Source: JAAYEA01 sp012689325 (GTDB taxonomy: Bacteria > Chloroflexota > Anaerolineae > JAAYEA01). Taken from it: DNA of 64,000 bases. Positions 56,244 through 63,979 of this stretch are shown here, in pieces. Both the position numbers and the translations under genes were made by a program. The notes below the pieces were generated by a model. That model saw only the letters and a program-made list of their open reading frames with translations. It searched no databases and was not told the origin of the DNA. The first letter of the stretch is position 1. The number at the start of each line of letters is the position of its first letter. The stretch spans positions 1-64,000 of the forward strand of contig DAITVZ010000013.1 in NCBI GenBank assembly GCA_036841525.1, in the 5' to 3' direction.

Positions 56244-56251
56244 TGTCGTTG

Positions 56252-58363
56252 CTAGATAACCACCGTGTCCATCGCCGCCAGCTCGAGCGCGCCCGCGCCC
56301 TCCACCGTCGCCGTGACCGCCTGCCGCCCCAGGTTGGCGACCACCGTCACGTCATGCCCTCGGGCGTCGGTGACGCGGTAGGCGCGCACCCACTCGCCCG
56401 CGCATGCCAGGCGCACCGGCGCCGCCGTCGCTCGCCGCGCCCCGGCCCGCCCCAGCCGGACCACCGTGGCATAGTCGCGCAGCGTCTCGCCGCGCGCCAC
56501 GGGCTGGGTAAAGACGCGGTCCTGCAGCACGCTGCGCCAGCGGATCGGCGTGTTCCGCTCGGCGGCGTCCTCGTAATAGAGCGGCTCGCCGCTGGTGGCC
56601 AAGCCCAAACACCCCGCCACGCGCATCCACGGCGAGCCGGTGGCGATGACCCGCGCCGTCCCGCCTACGCCGCGCACGGTCTGCCCGCCGCCGGCGTGCG
56701 CGATGCGCACCCGGTTGCCGTCGGTGAAATCGTTCATCACATAGACGCCCAGCCCCTCGTTGCGCGTGACCCGCGCGCCGGGCCGCGCCGTGGTGAGGTC
56801 GATCACCAGCGCCGTCTCGCCGTCGGGCAGCGCGACCACCGCCAGCCGCTGGGTCACCTGCCCCCGGCCATAATCGACTTCGCCGGTGGTGCGGAAGCCG
56901 CGCTCGTCGGTGTGGTCGGTGTGGCAGGCGGCCACCGGCTGGGCGGGCTGGCCGTCCAGGTCGATGCGCCCGACCAGGCCGTCCTGCTCGGCCCCCAAGA
57001 CCGCCTCGCCCCCGGCCGGGATCGCCAGCCCCATCACCTTTTGCGCGAGGCTGCGCCAGCAGAAGGAAAAGAGCCCCTGCCGCGTCCGCCGGAGCTGCAG
57101 CCAGACGAAGGGGTAGGAAGCGGTCCGCGCCTGCCGACGCCGGAACTCGTCATCGGGCAGCCGCCGCACCCGCGGGACGCCGCCCATGACGACGCCCGCC
57201 AGCGCGCCCATGCCGCCCGTCTCGAACTGGAAAAAGCGCCCGCCCGGCGCGTGGGGGATGCGCCCGTCGAAGCGGCCATCGTCGGCGAAGCGCATCGCCT
57301 CGTCGGCGTGGCGCACCGACTCCCAAAAGAGGTGCCCGGCGATCTCGTCGCCGAATTCGAGCGCCATCGCCGCCGCCTGCCCGTTAACCCCGGCGCCGTG
57401 ATAGCCCCAGTCCTGCCCCGAGGGGTAGGTGGCAAAGCCGTTGGCCAGGTAAAAACTCTTCAGGATGTCCCACACCTCCAGCACGCGGTAGAGATAGTGG
57501 GGCGGCGGCTCCAGGCCGGTCGCCTGGAAGGCCTGCCGGCCGTCCATCAGCAGCCCGCCGCAGCCGAGATAGTTGGGGTGGAAGGAGCCGTGGTTCTCCA
57601 CGGTGAGATCGGGGTGCGCCGTCTGGGTGCAGACCCACTCGCGGACCGGGCGCCCGTCGATCAGCGAGGTGTCCACCTGCGCCAGGTTGGTGGTAAAGGT
57701 GTTCATGGCAAAGGCCTTGCCCCGGTCCAGCCAGGCGGCGGCGTGGGGATGGTCCGGCTGCAGGCAGTAGGCCCAGGCCAGCAGCAGCGAGTCCCAGGCG
57801 TTCTCCTCGGCCTTGGTGTCCAGCCAGCGCCCGTCCGGCGGGTCCACGCCCAGGAAGCGGTCCCCCTCGAAGGCCATCATCCGCAGCATACCCTCGCGCA
57901 CGTCGGCGTCCAGCGCTGCCCAGACCCAATGGGCGGCCATGGCGAGCTGCGCCGCCCAGAGCGACGACTCCCAATCGTCGCCCCACTGCCCGTCCGAGGT
58001 CAGCGGCGCCGTGTGCCGGTCGCCCACCAGGTGATAGGCCACGTTCCAGCGCAGGCAGCGGTTCAGCCGGTCCAGCAGCGTGGCGCGGTCCACCCCCGCC
58101 AGCGCGGCATCGAAATGCGGGCTCTGGTAGAGGACGGCATAGCCCATCAGCTCTTGGGCCATGGAGCGGACCACTTCCTCGTTGATGGGCCCGCCCGGCG
58201 GCGCCCACTCGGCCATGTCCAGCGAGCCAAAGTGCCCCAGGCTCGCCGAGTCCTCCACCCAATAGCGCTCGATGTGCCGGATATGCTGGCACATCAGTTG
58301 CACCAGGTCGGACTCGTTGGGGAAATCGGGGCGCGACGCGTCCAGTGGCTTGAAGGCGGTCAT
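56252..58363 (-). CDS. 703-residue protein of unknown function, glycosidase/lyase-like architecture
   Basis: A large soluble protein. The first two thirds (about 1-430) is alpha-helical with regularly spaced aromatic residues and repeated His/Trp/Asp blocks (HGSFHPNYLGCGG, PSGQDWGYHGAGVNG), recalling an (alpha/alpha) toroid as in polysaccharide lyases. The last third (about 450-703) is beta-rich, ending in a small sandwich. I do not recognise a family. AAGGAGG precedes ATG 58363, which overlaps the preceding small gene (ATGA). It may degrade a polysaccharide feeding the downstream enzymes, by inference only. Confidence 0.75.
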   Translation of the reverse strand: MTAFKPLDASRPDFPNESDLVQLMCQHIRHIERYWVEDSASLGHFGSLDMAEWAPPGGPINEEVVRSMAQELMGYAVLYQSPHFDAALAGVDRATLLDRLNRCLRWNVAYHLVGDRHTAPLTSDGQWGDDWESSLWAAQLAMAAHWVWAALDADVREGMLRMMAFEGDRFLGVDPPDGRWLDTKAEENAWDSLLLAWAYCLQPDHPHAAAWLDRGKAFAMNTFTTNLAQVDTSLIDGRPVREWVCTQTAHPDLTVENHGSFHPNYLGCGGLLMDGRQAFQATGLEPPPHYLYRVLEVWDILKSFYLANGFATYPSGQDWGYHGAGVNGQAAAMALEFGDEIAGHLFWESVRHADEAMRFADDGRFDGRIPHAPGGRFFQFETGGMGALAGVVMGGVPRVRRLPDDEFRRRQARTASYPFVWLQLRRTRQGLFSFCWRSLAQKVMGLAIPAGGEAVLGAEQDGLVGRIDLDGQPAQPVAACHTDHTDERGFRTTGEVDYGRGQVTQRLAVVALPDGETALVIDLTTARPGARVTRNEGLGVYVMNDFTDGNRVRIAHAGGGQTVRGVGGTARVIATGSPWMRVAGCLGLATSGEPLYYEDAAERNTPIRWRSVLQDRVFTQPVARGETLRDYATVVRLGRAGARRATAAPVRLACAGEWVRAYRVTDARGHDVTVVANLGRQAVTATVEGAGALELAAMDTVVI

Positions 58364-58608
58364 GGCTGCTCCCCTCCTTGCGGCGTGTAGGTCTCTTGCG
58401 GCTGGTCGAACCGCGCCACGTAGAGCTTGCCCGTCGTCATGCCCCGCTTCACGTCGCGGACGCATTCGCGGGCCATGTTGGTGTCATAGAGCACGCAGAC
58501 GCCCGGGCCCTGCGTCAGCACCCGCACGCGCCCCTGGCTCTTGGCCACCGCCGCCGCCAGCGCCTCGGCGGCCTGCTCCCCCTCGACGATCATCGTCACG
58601 TAGGCCAT
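58360..58608 (-). CDS. Small protein of unknown function, coupled to the 703-residue protein
   Basis: An 82-residue protein with a beta-alpha-beta look (YVTMIVEGEQAAEALAAAVAKSQGRVRVL...VCVLYDTNMARECV). Its stop overlaps the next start (ATGA). GAGGAGGG lies upstream of ATG 58608. An R4 palindrome precedes it by 28 bases. Function unknown; it may be a subunit or regulator of the 703-residue protein. Confidence 0.65.
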   Translation of the reverse strand: MAYVTMIVEGEQAAEALAAAVAKSQGRVRVLTQGPGVCVLYDTNMARECVRDVKRGMTTGKLYVARFDQPQETYTPQGGEQP

Positions 58609-58636
58609 CGGCGAACCCTCCTCTCTGGTCGGTTCT

Positions 58637-58665
58637 GGTAGGGGCCATTCATGAATCGCCCTACC
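58637..58665. repeat. R4 palindrome
   Basis: An imperfect 29-bp palindrome with the ATTCATGAAT core, in the leader of the small coupled gene, 28 bases before its start. Confidence 0.8.
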
Positions 58666-58699
58666 GCCATTGCCCCCAAGGAGCCCCTCTGATAATGAA

Positions 58700-58726
58700 A
58701 CACCGGGCCCGCGGGGCGCCCGGTGT
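58700..58726 (-). terminator. Probable terminator after the UroD-like gene
   Basis: ACACCGGGC / GCCCGGTGT stem of 9 bp, followed on the reverse strand by TTTCATT. Only moderately T-rich. Confidence 0.55.
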
Positions 58727-58734
58727 CCGGTTGA

Positions 58735-59907
58735 CTAGTACATCATGTGCTCGCGATAGACGTCCAGCGCGTAGCGGTAGCTGTCATAATGGGTGTTGGG
58801 CGAGATAGAGTGGTCGGAGGCAAAGACGAGCCGCGCCCCCCGCGCCTTCATCCCCTCGATATAGTCGGCCACCTCGCGCTTGATCAGCGCCTTGTCATTG
58901 GACTCAAAGATGCGGGCATCCAACCCGCCGACAAAGGCGACCTTGTCGCCGTATTTCTCGGCAAAGACGAAGGGGTCGTTATCCAGCGCCTTGCGCTCCA
59001 TGGGGTTCACCGCGTCGAACCCCGCCTCGACGATCAGCGGCATGGCCGCCGCGGTGCTGCCGCAGGTGTGCAACACCACTGGCAGGTCATAGCTGTGGAA
59101 AAAGTCCACCAGCTCTTTATAGTAGGGAAAGATCAGCTCGCTCAGCACCTTGGGCGAGGCGAAAAGGCCGTTCTTGTAGCCCAGGTCCTCATACACCCAG
59201 ACCCCGTTGGGCAGGTCGATGCGCTGGAAGAGGTAGGTATAGTGCTTCTTGAAGAACTCGGTATAGACGCGGTTATAATCGCGCAGCCAGGCGGGGTCCA
59301 GCAGCAAGCTCTGGTACATGGTCACGTCGCCCATGCTCTGGCGCATCAGCTCCCAGATGAACATCCCGCCGACAAAGGTCCAGCGCCCCGCCTCCCGCGC
59401 CGCATCTATCCGCTTGCGCGCGGCGTCCACGTCCAGCCGCTCCGGGTCCAGCTTGAGCAGGTGCGGCCGATAGTCGCGCTCCCAGACCTCGCGGCTGGTC
59501 ATCAGGAAGGCGATGTGCTCCGGCGTGCCCGACTTGTGCTTCCAGTATTTGAGCGAGGCCCCCGCGCCGTTGCGCTTGATGTCCCACTCGTCGGTCTCTT
59601 CGACCAGCTCGCTATAGTCGCGCCACGGCATCAGGTCGAACCGGCCGCCGCAGCCCACCATGTCGTAGCCAAAGACCTCCCACGCCGGCACCGGCTCGAG
59701 GTGCTCGCCTGGCTCGGTCAGCTCTTCCCAGCGACCGTCCTCGGGGCGCCAGCGGCTCTCGCCCGCCTCCTTATAGACGGTGCGCGTCGGGTAGCCCTGG
59801 CGCACCCACGCCGCGATGGTATCAGCCCAAGGAGAATCCATCACCGCGACCCGCTCCACGGCCTGGTTGCGCAGCAGGCCGTCCACCACCTCGCATGACG
59901 TCAGCAT
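58735..59907 (-). CDS. Uroporphyrinogen decarboxylase-like protein (URO-D fold)
   Basis: A 390-residue TIM-barrel of the URO-D superfamily. The block PVVLHTCGSTAAAMPLIVEAGFDAVNP is the hallmark. It lacks the N-terminal arginine motif of true HemE and resembles the cobalamin-linked methyltransferases (MtbA/CmuA type) and catabolic relatives common near sugar genes. Not haem biosynthesis by context. SD AAGGAG precedes ATG 59907, with a consensus promoter just upstream. Substrate unknown. Confidence 0.85.
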   Translation of the reverse strand: MLTSCEVVDGLLRNQAVERVAVMDSPWADTIAAWVRQGYPTRTVYKEAGESRWRPEDGRWEELTEPGEHLEPVPAWEVFGYDMVGCGGRFDLMPWRDYSELVEETDEWDIKRNGAGASLKYWKHKSGTPEHIAFLMTSREVWERDYRPHLLKLDPERLDVDAARKRIDAAREAGRWTFVGGMFIWELMRQSMGDVTMYQSLLLDPAWLRDYNRVYTEFFKKHYTYLFQRIDLPNGVWVYEDLGYKNGLFASPKVLSELIFPYYKELVDFFHSYDLPVVLHTCGSTAAAMPLIVEAGFDAVNPMERKALDNDPFVFAEKYGDKVAFVGGLDARIFESNDKALIKREVADYIEGMKARGARLVFASDHSISPNTHYDSYRYALDVYREHMMY

Positions 59908-59963
59908 ATGCTTGCCTCTCCTTCTCGCCGGATGCGCGCCCCAACGCGCGCCGCATGGGGGGT

Positions 59964-59991
59964 ATCATAGGGGAAAACGCGCCGCTGTCAA
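59964..59991 (-). promoter_or_regulatory. Predicted promoter of the UroD-like gene
   Basis: On the reverse strand a consensus TTGACA (59986-59991), 16-base spacer, TATGAT (59964-59969). It begins in the tail of the preceding terminator. Confidence 0.7.
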
Positions 59992-60025
59992 GAAAAAACC
60001 TCCGAGACCCAGCGGCCTCGGAGGT
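59992..60025 (-). terminator. Rho-independent terminator
   Basis: CTCGGAGGT pairs with ACCTCCGAG (60017-60025, 59998-60006), followed on the reverse strand by T6 (59993-59998). It ends the transcript of the 60044 gene. Confidence 0.88.
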
Positions 60026-60043
60026 CAGCAGCGCCGCAGAGCG

Positions 60044-61285
60044 CTACAGCGTCACTTCCACCCGCGCTTGCCGCGCCGCCGGGTCGAAGGCCAGCAGCGT
60101 CGCGCCGTCTTCCACGATGAACGTCCCACTGGCAAAGGCCGCGCGGGTCCCGACCTGCCGCAGCGGCGCGCCGTCCACCGCCACCGCCCGCGCCGCGACC
60201 TCGGGCAGCCGCAGGGTCAGCTCGGGCGCGCGCACCGGCAGGTCCAGCGTGATGGTCTCCCCCGCCACCTCCCAGCGCGCCATCTCGCGGGCGCAGGCAT
60301 AGTTGGTGATCTCGCTGCACTTATGCCAGCGGGTGCGCTCGCCCTGGGGGTCCAGCTCGCGCAGCCGCGCCACCACGGTCTTGAGCGCGTGAAAGCCGCG
60401 CCGGTCGTCGTTGTGCATCCCGTACATCCCCTGCCAATGGCTGCAGAGGATCGTCGGGTCGCCCGCGCGGATCAGCGCCGGGAGCAGCCCGCCTTGCAGG
60501 TCGGCGGTGATGTAGCGGTCCACGTTCACCTCGCCATAGCCCGTCCAGTTGCCGGTCCAGTCTCCCGTGGCGGCGATGATCTCGCCCACCGCCTGCCCGC
60601 GCTCGCGGTCGGGGTACCAGACCGGCACCGCGATGGGGCTGCGCTCGATCCGCTTGAAAAAGTAGGGCGTCGGGTTGCCGGTGATGTAGCGCAGGGCGTT
60701 GCCGGCGGCTTTGGCATAGAAATCCAGCGTCCGCCCTCCGAACCCGCCCGGCGAGGTGACGCCTTCCGGGGTGAGGCCCACGTTATCGAGGATGCGGCAG
60801 GCCGCGGCGATGTACTCGGTGACCAGCTCTTCCTGGTCCACCGGCAGCGTCTCCCACTCGTACTGCTCCCAGATGCGCGTCGGGAGCGGCTGGAAAGTCT
60901 CCAGGTCCACCACAAAGGTGTGGGTGATCATCTCGGGGGTGATGTCAAAGGCGGGGCGGATGGTCTCGCGGCACATGCGCAGCCAGCTCTCCTGCTGCGC
61001 GCGGCTGAACATGGGCAGCCCCTGGTCGATGCGCCCCAGCGCCGCCGGGCAGGGGACCACGCTGAACTTGCCGCGCACGCCGTTTTCCAGGCACCATTCG
61101 GCCCACTCGCGGGTGAAGGACTCGGGGTGCACCACCGGCACGTCCTCCCAGCGGCGGCTCTGCCCGTCGGCGATATTGCGGTCGCGCATAAAGAAATAGT
61201 TGAGGTTCACCAGGACCGTCGAGTCGTCGATGATCAGCGAGATCGGCACGCGGTCCAGGGCGTGGCGGGTCAGTTCGACAAGCAT
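60044..61285 (-). CDS. Polysaccharide deacetylase-like protein of unknown function
   Basis: A 413-residue protein that I recognise only loosely. The N-terminal VPISLIIDDSTVLVNLNYF recalls the NodB-fold Asp pair, and ILCSHWQGMYGMHNDD could hold the later metal or catalytic His. The last 80 residues form a small beta domain (ITLDLPVRAPELTLRLPEV). ATG 61285 is chosen for AAGGAGG; longer readings have no SD. Monocistronic between terminators. Confident as a gene, uncertain in function. Confidence 0.65.
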   Translation of the reverse strand: MLVELTRHALDRVPISLIIDDSTVLVNLNYFFMRDRNIADGQSRRWEDVPVVHPESFTREWAEWCLENGVRGKFSVVPCPAALGRIDQGLPMFSRAQQESWLRMCRETIRPAFDITPEMITHTFVVDLETFQPLPTRIWEQYEWETLPVDQEELVTEYIAAACRILDNVGLTPEGVTSPGGFGGRTLDFYAKAAGNALRYITGNPTPYFFKRIERSPIAVPVWYPDRERGQAVGEIIAATGDWTGNWTGYGEVNVDRYITADLQGGLLPALIRAGDPTILCSHWQGMYGMHNDDRRGFHALKTVVARLRELDPQGERTRWHKCSEITNYACAREMARWEVAGETITLDLPVRAPELTLRLPEVAARAVAVDGAPLRQVGTRAAFASGTFIVEDGATLLAFDPAARQARVEVTL

Positions 61286-61302
61286 GGGGGCCTCCTTGGA
61301 CA

Positions 61303-61343
61303 GAAGAAAAGACCTCAAGGGTCTTTCGAAACCCTTGAGGTCT
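61303..61343 (-). terminator. Rho-independent terminator of the toxin-antitoxin run
   Basis: AGACCTCAAGGGT / ACCCTTGAGGTCT (61310-61322, 61331-61343) followed on the reverse strand by TTTTCTTCT. Confidence 0.85.
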
Positions 61344-61349
61344 AGATCG

Positions 61350-61763
61350 TTACGTCATCTCGTCGAGTTTGCGCCGCACCGCCTCAAGCACCAGGTCGGC
61401 CATGCGCAGGGTCTCCTGCGCGGCGCGCTCGGTATAGACACGAGCGGGGATGTTATCCGGCAGGCCGTTGGGACAGCGGGTCGGGATATAGTAGGCGTCA
61501 AGCGAAGCCACCTGGTCGCGCAGCGCGCCAAACTCGGCGTCGTGCTCTGCCGCCCAGCGCGCCAGCGCCTCCACCGAGTGGCCCACCACTATTTGCTCGC
61601 CCCGTGCATAAAGGAAGGCCTTCAGCGCCTTCTCCGCTACCTGCTGGGCAACGAAACAGGCCAGATGGTAACTCCCGCCGTCCAGCAGCAACTGCCCTCC
61701 GTGCCGGTCGGCCTCGGCCTGTTCCAGCCAGCGTCGTCCCTCCCTCAAGGGCTCAGCTCTCAT
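61350..61763 (-). CDS. HEPN domain protein (toxin of MNT/HEPN pair)
   Basis: A 137-residue four-helix HEPN protein: SYHLACFVAQQVAEKALKAFLYARG is the dimerising helix block and AYYIPTRCPNG the conserved loop. In MNT/HEPN systems HEPN is the ribonuclease-type toxin silenced by AMPylation by the MNT partner; I do not see the classic R-x4-6-H motif clearly. It overlaps the MNT gene by 11 bases. Confidence 0.88.
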   Translation of the reverse strand: MRAEPLREGRRWLEQAEADRHGGQLLLDGGSYHLACFVAQQVAEKALKAFLYARGEQIVVGHSVEALARWAAEHDAEFGALRDQVASLDAYYIPTRCPNGLPDNIPARVYTERAAQETLRMADLVLEAVRRKLDEMT

Positions 61764-62118
61764 ATAGTACCTTGCCTTCCTCCAGCGCCCGCTGAATGAA
61801 TGGCCGCCCGGCCAAGCGCTCCATCTCGGCTGGCGTGTAGACCAGCAGGTCCAGCGCTACCCGCGGCTGCAGGCGGCGATAGGCCTCCACCGTGCGCTCC
61901 AGGAAATCCAGCGGCGTATCCCACACGACCAGCAGGTCCAGGTCGCTGGAGAGGCCTGCATTGCCTCGCGCCGCCGAGCCAAAGAGCACCACCCGTTGCG
62001 CCCCCATCTCGGCGGCAGCCTGAGCGAGCCGTGGCGCTTCCGCCTCCAGGTCGGCGATGTGGCGCTCACGGCGGCGGCGCAACTGCTCTCGAATCGACTG
62101 CCACTGCTCTTCGGCCAT
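61753..62118 (-). CDS. MNT-type minimal nucleotidyltransferase (antitoxin)
   Basis: A 121-residue nucleotidyltransferase. FGSAARGNAGLSSDLDLLVV holds the GSxAxG and DxD motifs (Gly47-Ser48, Asp59 and Asp61), here all intact. Pairs with the overlapping HEPN gene; it likely adds AMP to HEPN. ATG 62118 is favoured over a TTG two codons earlier. Third gene of the four-gene run. Confidence 0.88.
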   Translation of the reverse strand: MAEEQWQSIREQLRRRRERHIADLEAEAPRLAQAAAEMGAQRVVLFGSAARGNAGLSSDLDLLVVWDTPLDFLERTVEAYRRLQPRVALDLLVYTPAEMERLAGRPFIQRALEEGKVLYES

Positions 62119-62127
62119 GCCCAAGAC

Positions 62128-62463
62128 CTACCCGGTGATCTCGGTCCACAAGCGCTGGAGCGCCATTCGCACCTGCCGCCAGTCCCCGGCGCTCAGATGC
62201 CCAAGCGCGCGATCCACCAATCGCTTTTCCAGCGTTGCCACCTTGTGCAAGCGGGCCACAGACGGCAACAGCAGGCCCTCCGCGCGCCAATCTTGCAACT
62301 CGACATCAAAGGCCACGTGTGCGGCCTGGCTCGTGACTCGCGCGACCAACAGATCATCATCCCCTGTATCAGCCAGCACCAGAGCAGGGCGGCGCTTGGC
62401 CTCATCCGCATCTGTGAAGGGAAAGGCCATCAGCACAATGTCTCCCGGGCGATAGGTGGGCAT
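62128..62463 (-). CDS. MazF/PemK family toxin
   Basis: A 111-residue endoribonuclease-fold toxin. RPGDIVLMAFPFTDADEAKRRPALVL is the PemK/MazF signature, with the basic and Asp positions of the family. It follows its putative antitoxin by 3 bases and precedes the MNT gene by 9 bases, so two toxin-antitoxin modules share a transcript. Predicted mRNA interferase. Confidence 0.88.
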   Translation of the reverse strand: MPTYRPGDIVLMAFPFTDADEAKRRPALVLADTGDDDLLVARVTSQAAHVAFDVELQDWRAEGLLLPSVARLHKVATLEKRLVDRALGHLSAGDWRQVRMALQRLWTEITG

Positions 62464-62466
62464 AGG

Positions 62467-62688
62467 TTATGCCTTGTCGTACACGGCATCGGCGGCGGCA
62501 TACCCCGCCAAGAACTGCTCCGCGGCCAGCTTTGCCCAGTCTGCCCTCTCGCCTGCCTCGCTTTCGTCCACGAGGATGATTAGCCGCAGCATCCGATCGC
62601 GAGGCAAAAGCTCGGCGAGATCCTCCGGCAAGCGGATCGTGCCCTCCGAGGCGATCTTGACCGGCAGTTCATAAGCTCTCATATTCAT
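62467..62688 (-). CDS. Antitoxin, AbrB/SpoVT-like, of the MazF pair
   Basis: A 73-residue protein. The N-terminal half (YELPVKIASEGTIRLPEDLAE) resembles a swapped-hairpin AbrB/MazE DNA-binding fold. The acidic C-terminal helix (SEAGERADWAKLAAEQF) would bind the toxin. GGAGAC precedes ATG 62688. First gene of the run, behind its own promoter. Confidence 0.8.
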   Translation of the reverse strand: MNMRAYELPVKIASEGTIRLPEDLAELLPRDRMLRLIILVDESEAGERADWAKLAAEQFLAGYAAADAVYDKA

Positions 62689-62725
62689 GTCTCCATCACA
62701 CAGGACATGCAGAACACCTGCCCAT

Positions 62726-62754
62726 ATTATATCTCAGATAGCGGCCGCGCCCAA
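62726..62754 (-). promoter_or_regulatory. Predicted promoter of the four-gene toxin-antitoxin operon
   Basis: On the reverse strand TTGGGC (62749-62754), 17-base spacer, TATAAT (62726-62731), 37 bases before the antitoxin start. Confidence 0.6.
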
Positions 62755-62760
62755 ACCCTC

Positions 62761-63912
62761 CTACCACAGCGACAACTGCGCCGGGGGCCGCCGGCCGTCC
62801 AGCAGCACATAGGGCGCGGCGCGCTCCGCCACGGCGCCGACCTTTTTCAGGTCCGCCAGCTCGCGGAACTTGGTCTCCCCTCGCAAATCCACGATCCGCG
62901 AGGCCGAGCGCGGCCCCACGCCGGGGATGCGCAGCAGCATCTCGCGGCTGGCCCGGTTCACCTCGATAGGATAGCGCTCCGGGTGGCGGTCGGCCCAGAT
63001 GCGCTTGGGGTCGGCCTCCATGGGCAGGTTGCCATCCTGGTCAAAGACCAGCTCGCCAAAGCCAAAGCCGTACTGCCGCAGCAGCCAGTCGCTCTGGTAG
63101 AGCCGGTGCTCCCGCAGCGGCGCCACCGGCGCATGTCCCTCCAGCGGCGTGTCCGGCACCGGCTGGAACGCCGAGTAATACGCCCGGCGCAGCCGCAACT
63201 GGCTATAGAGCCGGCTGGTCGTGGCCATGATCTCGCGGTCGGGCTCGCCCGCCCCGCCCACCACGAACTGGGTGGTCAGCCCGGCGCGGCCGCCGCCCCA
63301 CCGCCCGCGCGGGCGATAAGCCGCCTCCCGCAGCACCTCCGAGGCCCAACCCAGCCGGCTCAGCAACTCGCCGCCGAACTCTTTGGTGCCGGTGAGCCGC
63401 TCCAGCCGCGCGGCGTTGGGCGCCTCCAGGTTGATGGAGACGCGGTCCGCCAGCGCCACCGCCCGCTCGATGGCGGCGCGCTGCACGCCGGGCAAGATCT
63501 TCAGGTGGATGTAGCCTTGGAAGCCCTGCTTCTTGCGGATGATCTCCACCGTGTCGATCATGCGCTCCTGGGTGCGGCCCGACCCGCCGCAGACGCTAGA
63601 GCTGAGGAAGAGCCCCGTGACCCGCCCGGCCAGCAGCAACTGCTCGAAAAGGTGCGCCAGCTCGTCGGGGGCAAAGCCGGTGCGGCGGCAGTCGCGGCTG
63701 GCCCGCTGGGCGCAATAGAAGCAGTCCTTCTCGCAGGCGTTGGTCTGCAAGACCTTGAGCAGCTTGATCCGCCGCCCGTCGGGCATCACCGCCGGATAGA
63801 TCCAGCGCCCGATGTCGTCGCGGACCCGGTTGGCGGCGGTGCCGCACCCCTCGGCGCAGAGGTCGTAGCGCGCCGCCTCGCCCAGCATCTCGATCTTGCC
63901 TGTCGTGTCCAT
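62761..63912 (-). CDS. Radical SAM protein, putative DNA modification/repair
   Basis: A 383-residue protein. CEKDCFYC gives the radical SAM cluster cysteines Cys60, Cys64 and Cys67. The C-terminal region carries a helix-hairpin-helix LLRIPGVGPRSASRIVDLR that should contact DNA. This combination matches the family annotated as putative DNA modification/repair radical SAM protein. Its usual partner (a UDG-like DNA metabolism protein) is not visible in the window. ATG 63912 follows a G-rich SD; the longer reading is unlikely. Confidence 0.9.
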   Translation of the reverse strand: MDTTGKIEMLGEAARYDLCAEGCGTAANRVRDDIGRWIYPAVMPDGRRIKLLKVLQTNACEKDCFYCAQRASRDCRRTGFAPDELAHLFEQLLLAGRVTGLFLSSSVCGGSGRTQERMIDTVEIIRKKQGFQGYIHLKILPGVQRAAIERAVALADRVSINLEAPNAARLERLTGTKEFGGELLSRLGWASEVLREAAYRPRGRWGGGRAGLTTQFVVGGAGEPDREIMATTSRLYSQLRLRRAYYSAFQPVPDTPLEGHAPVAPLREHRLYQSDWLLRQYGFGFGELVFDQDGNLPMEADPKRIWADRHPERYPIEVNRASREMLLRIPGVGPRSASRIVDLRGETKFRELADLKKVGAVAERAAPYVLLDGRRPPAQLSLW

Positions 63913-63950
63913 GCTCCGCCCCCAAGGAAACATTTGTTCTAGATGGCGTA

Positions 63951-63979
63951 AGTATAGCACCGGATGGGCGCGATGTCAA
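63951..63979 (-). promoter_or_regulatory. Predicted promoter of the radical SAM gene
   Basis: On the reverse strand consensus TTGACA (63974-63979), 17-base spacer, TATACT (63951-63956), 38 bases before ATG 63912. One of the best promoters in the window. Confidence 0.75.

Noticed and set aside
58735..59907. HemE (haem biosynthesis) for the UroD-like gene
   Set aside because: The N-terminal Arg motif of HemE is not seen and there is no haem gene context.
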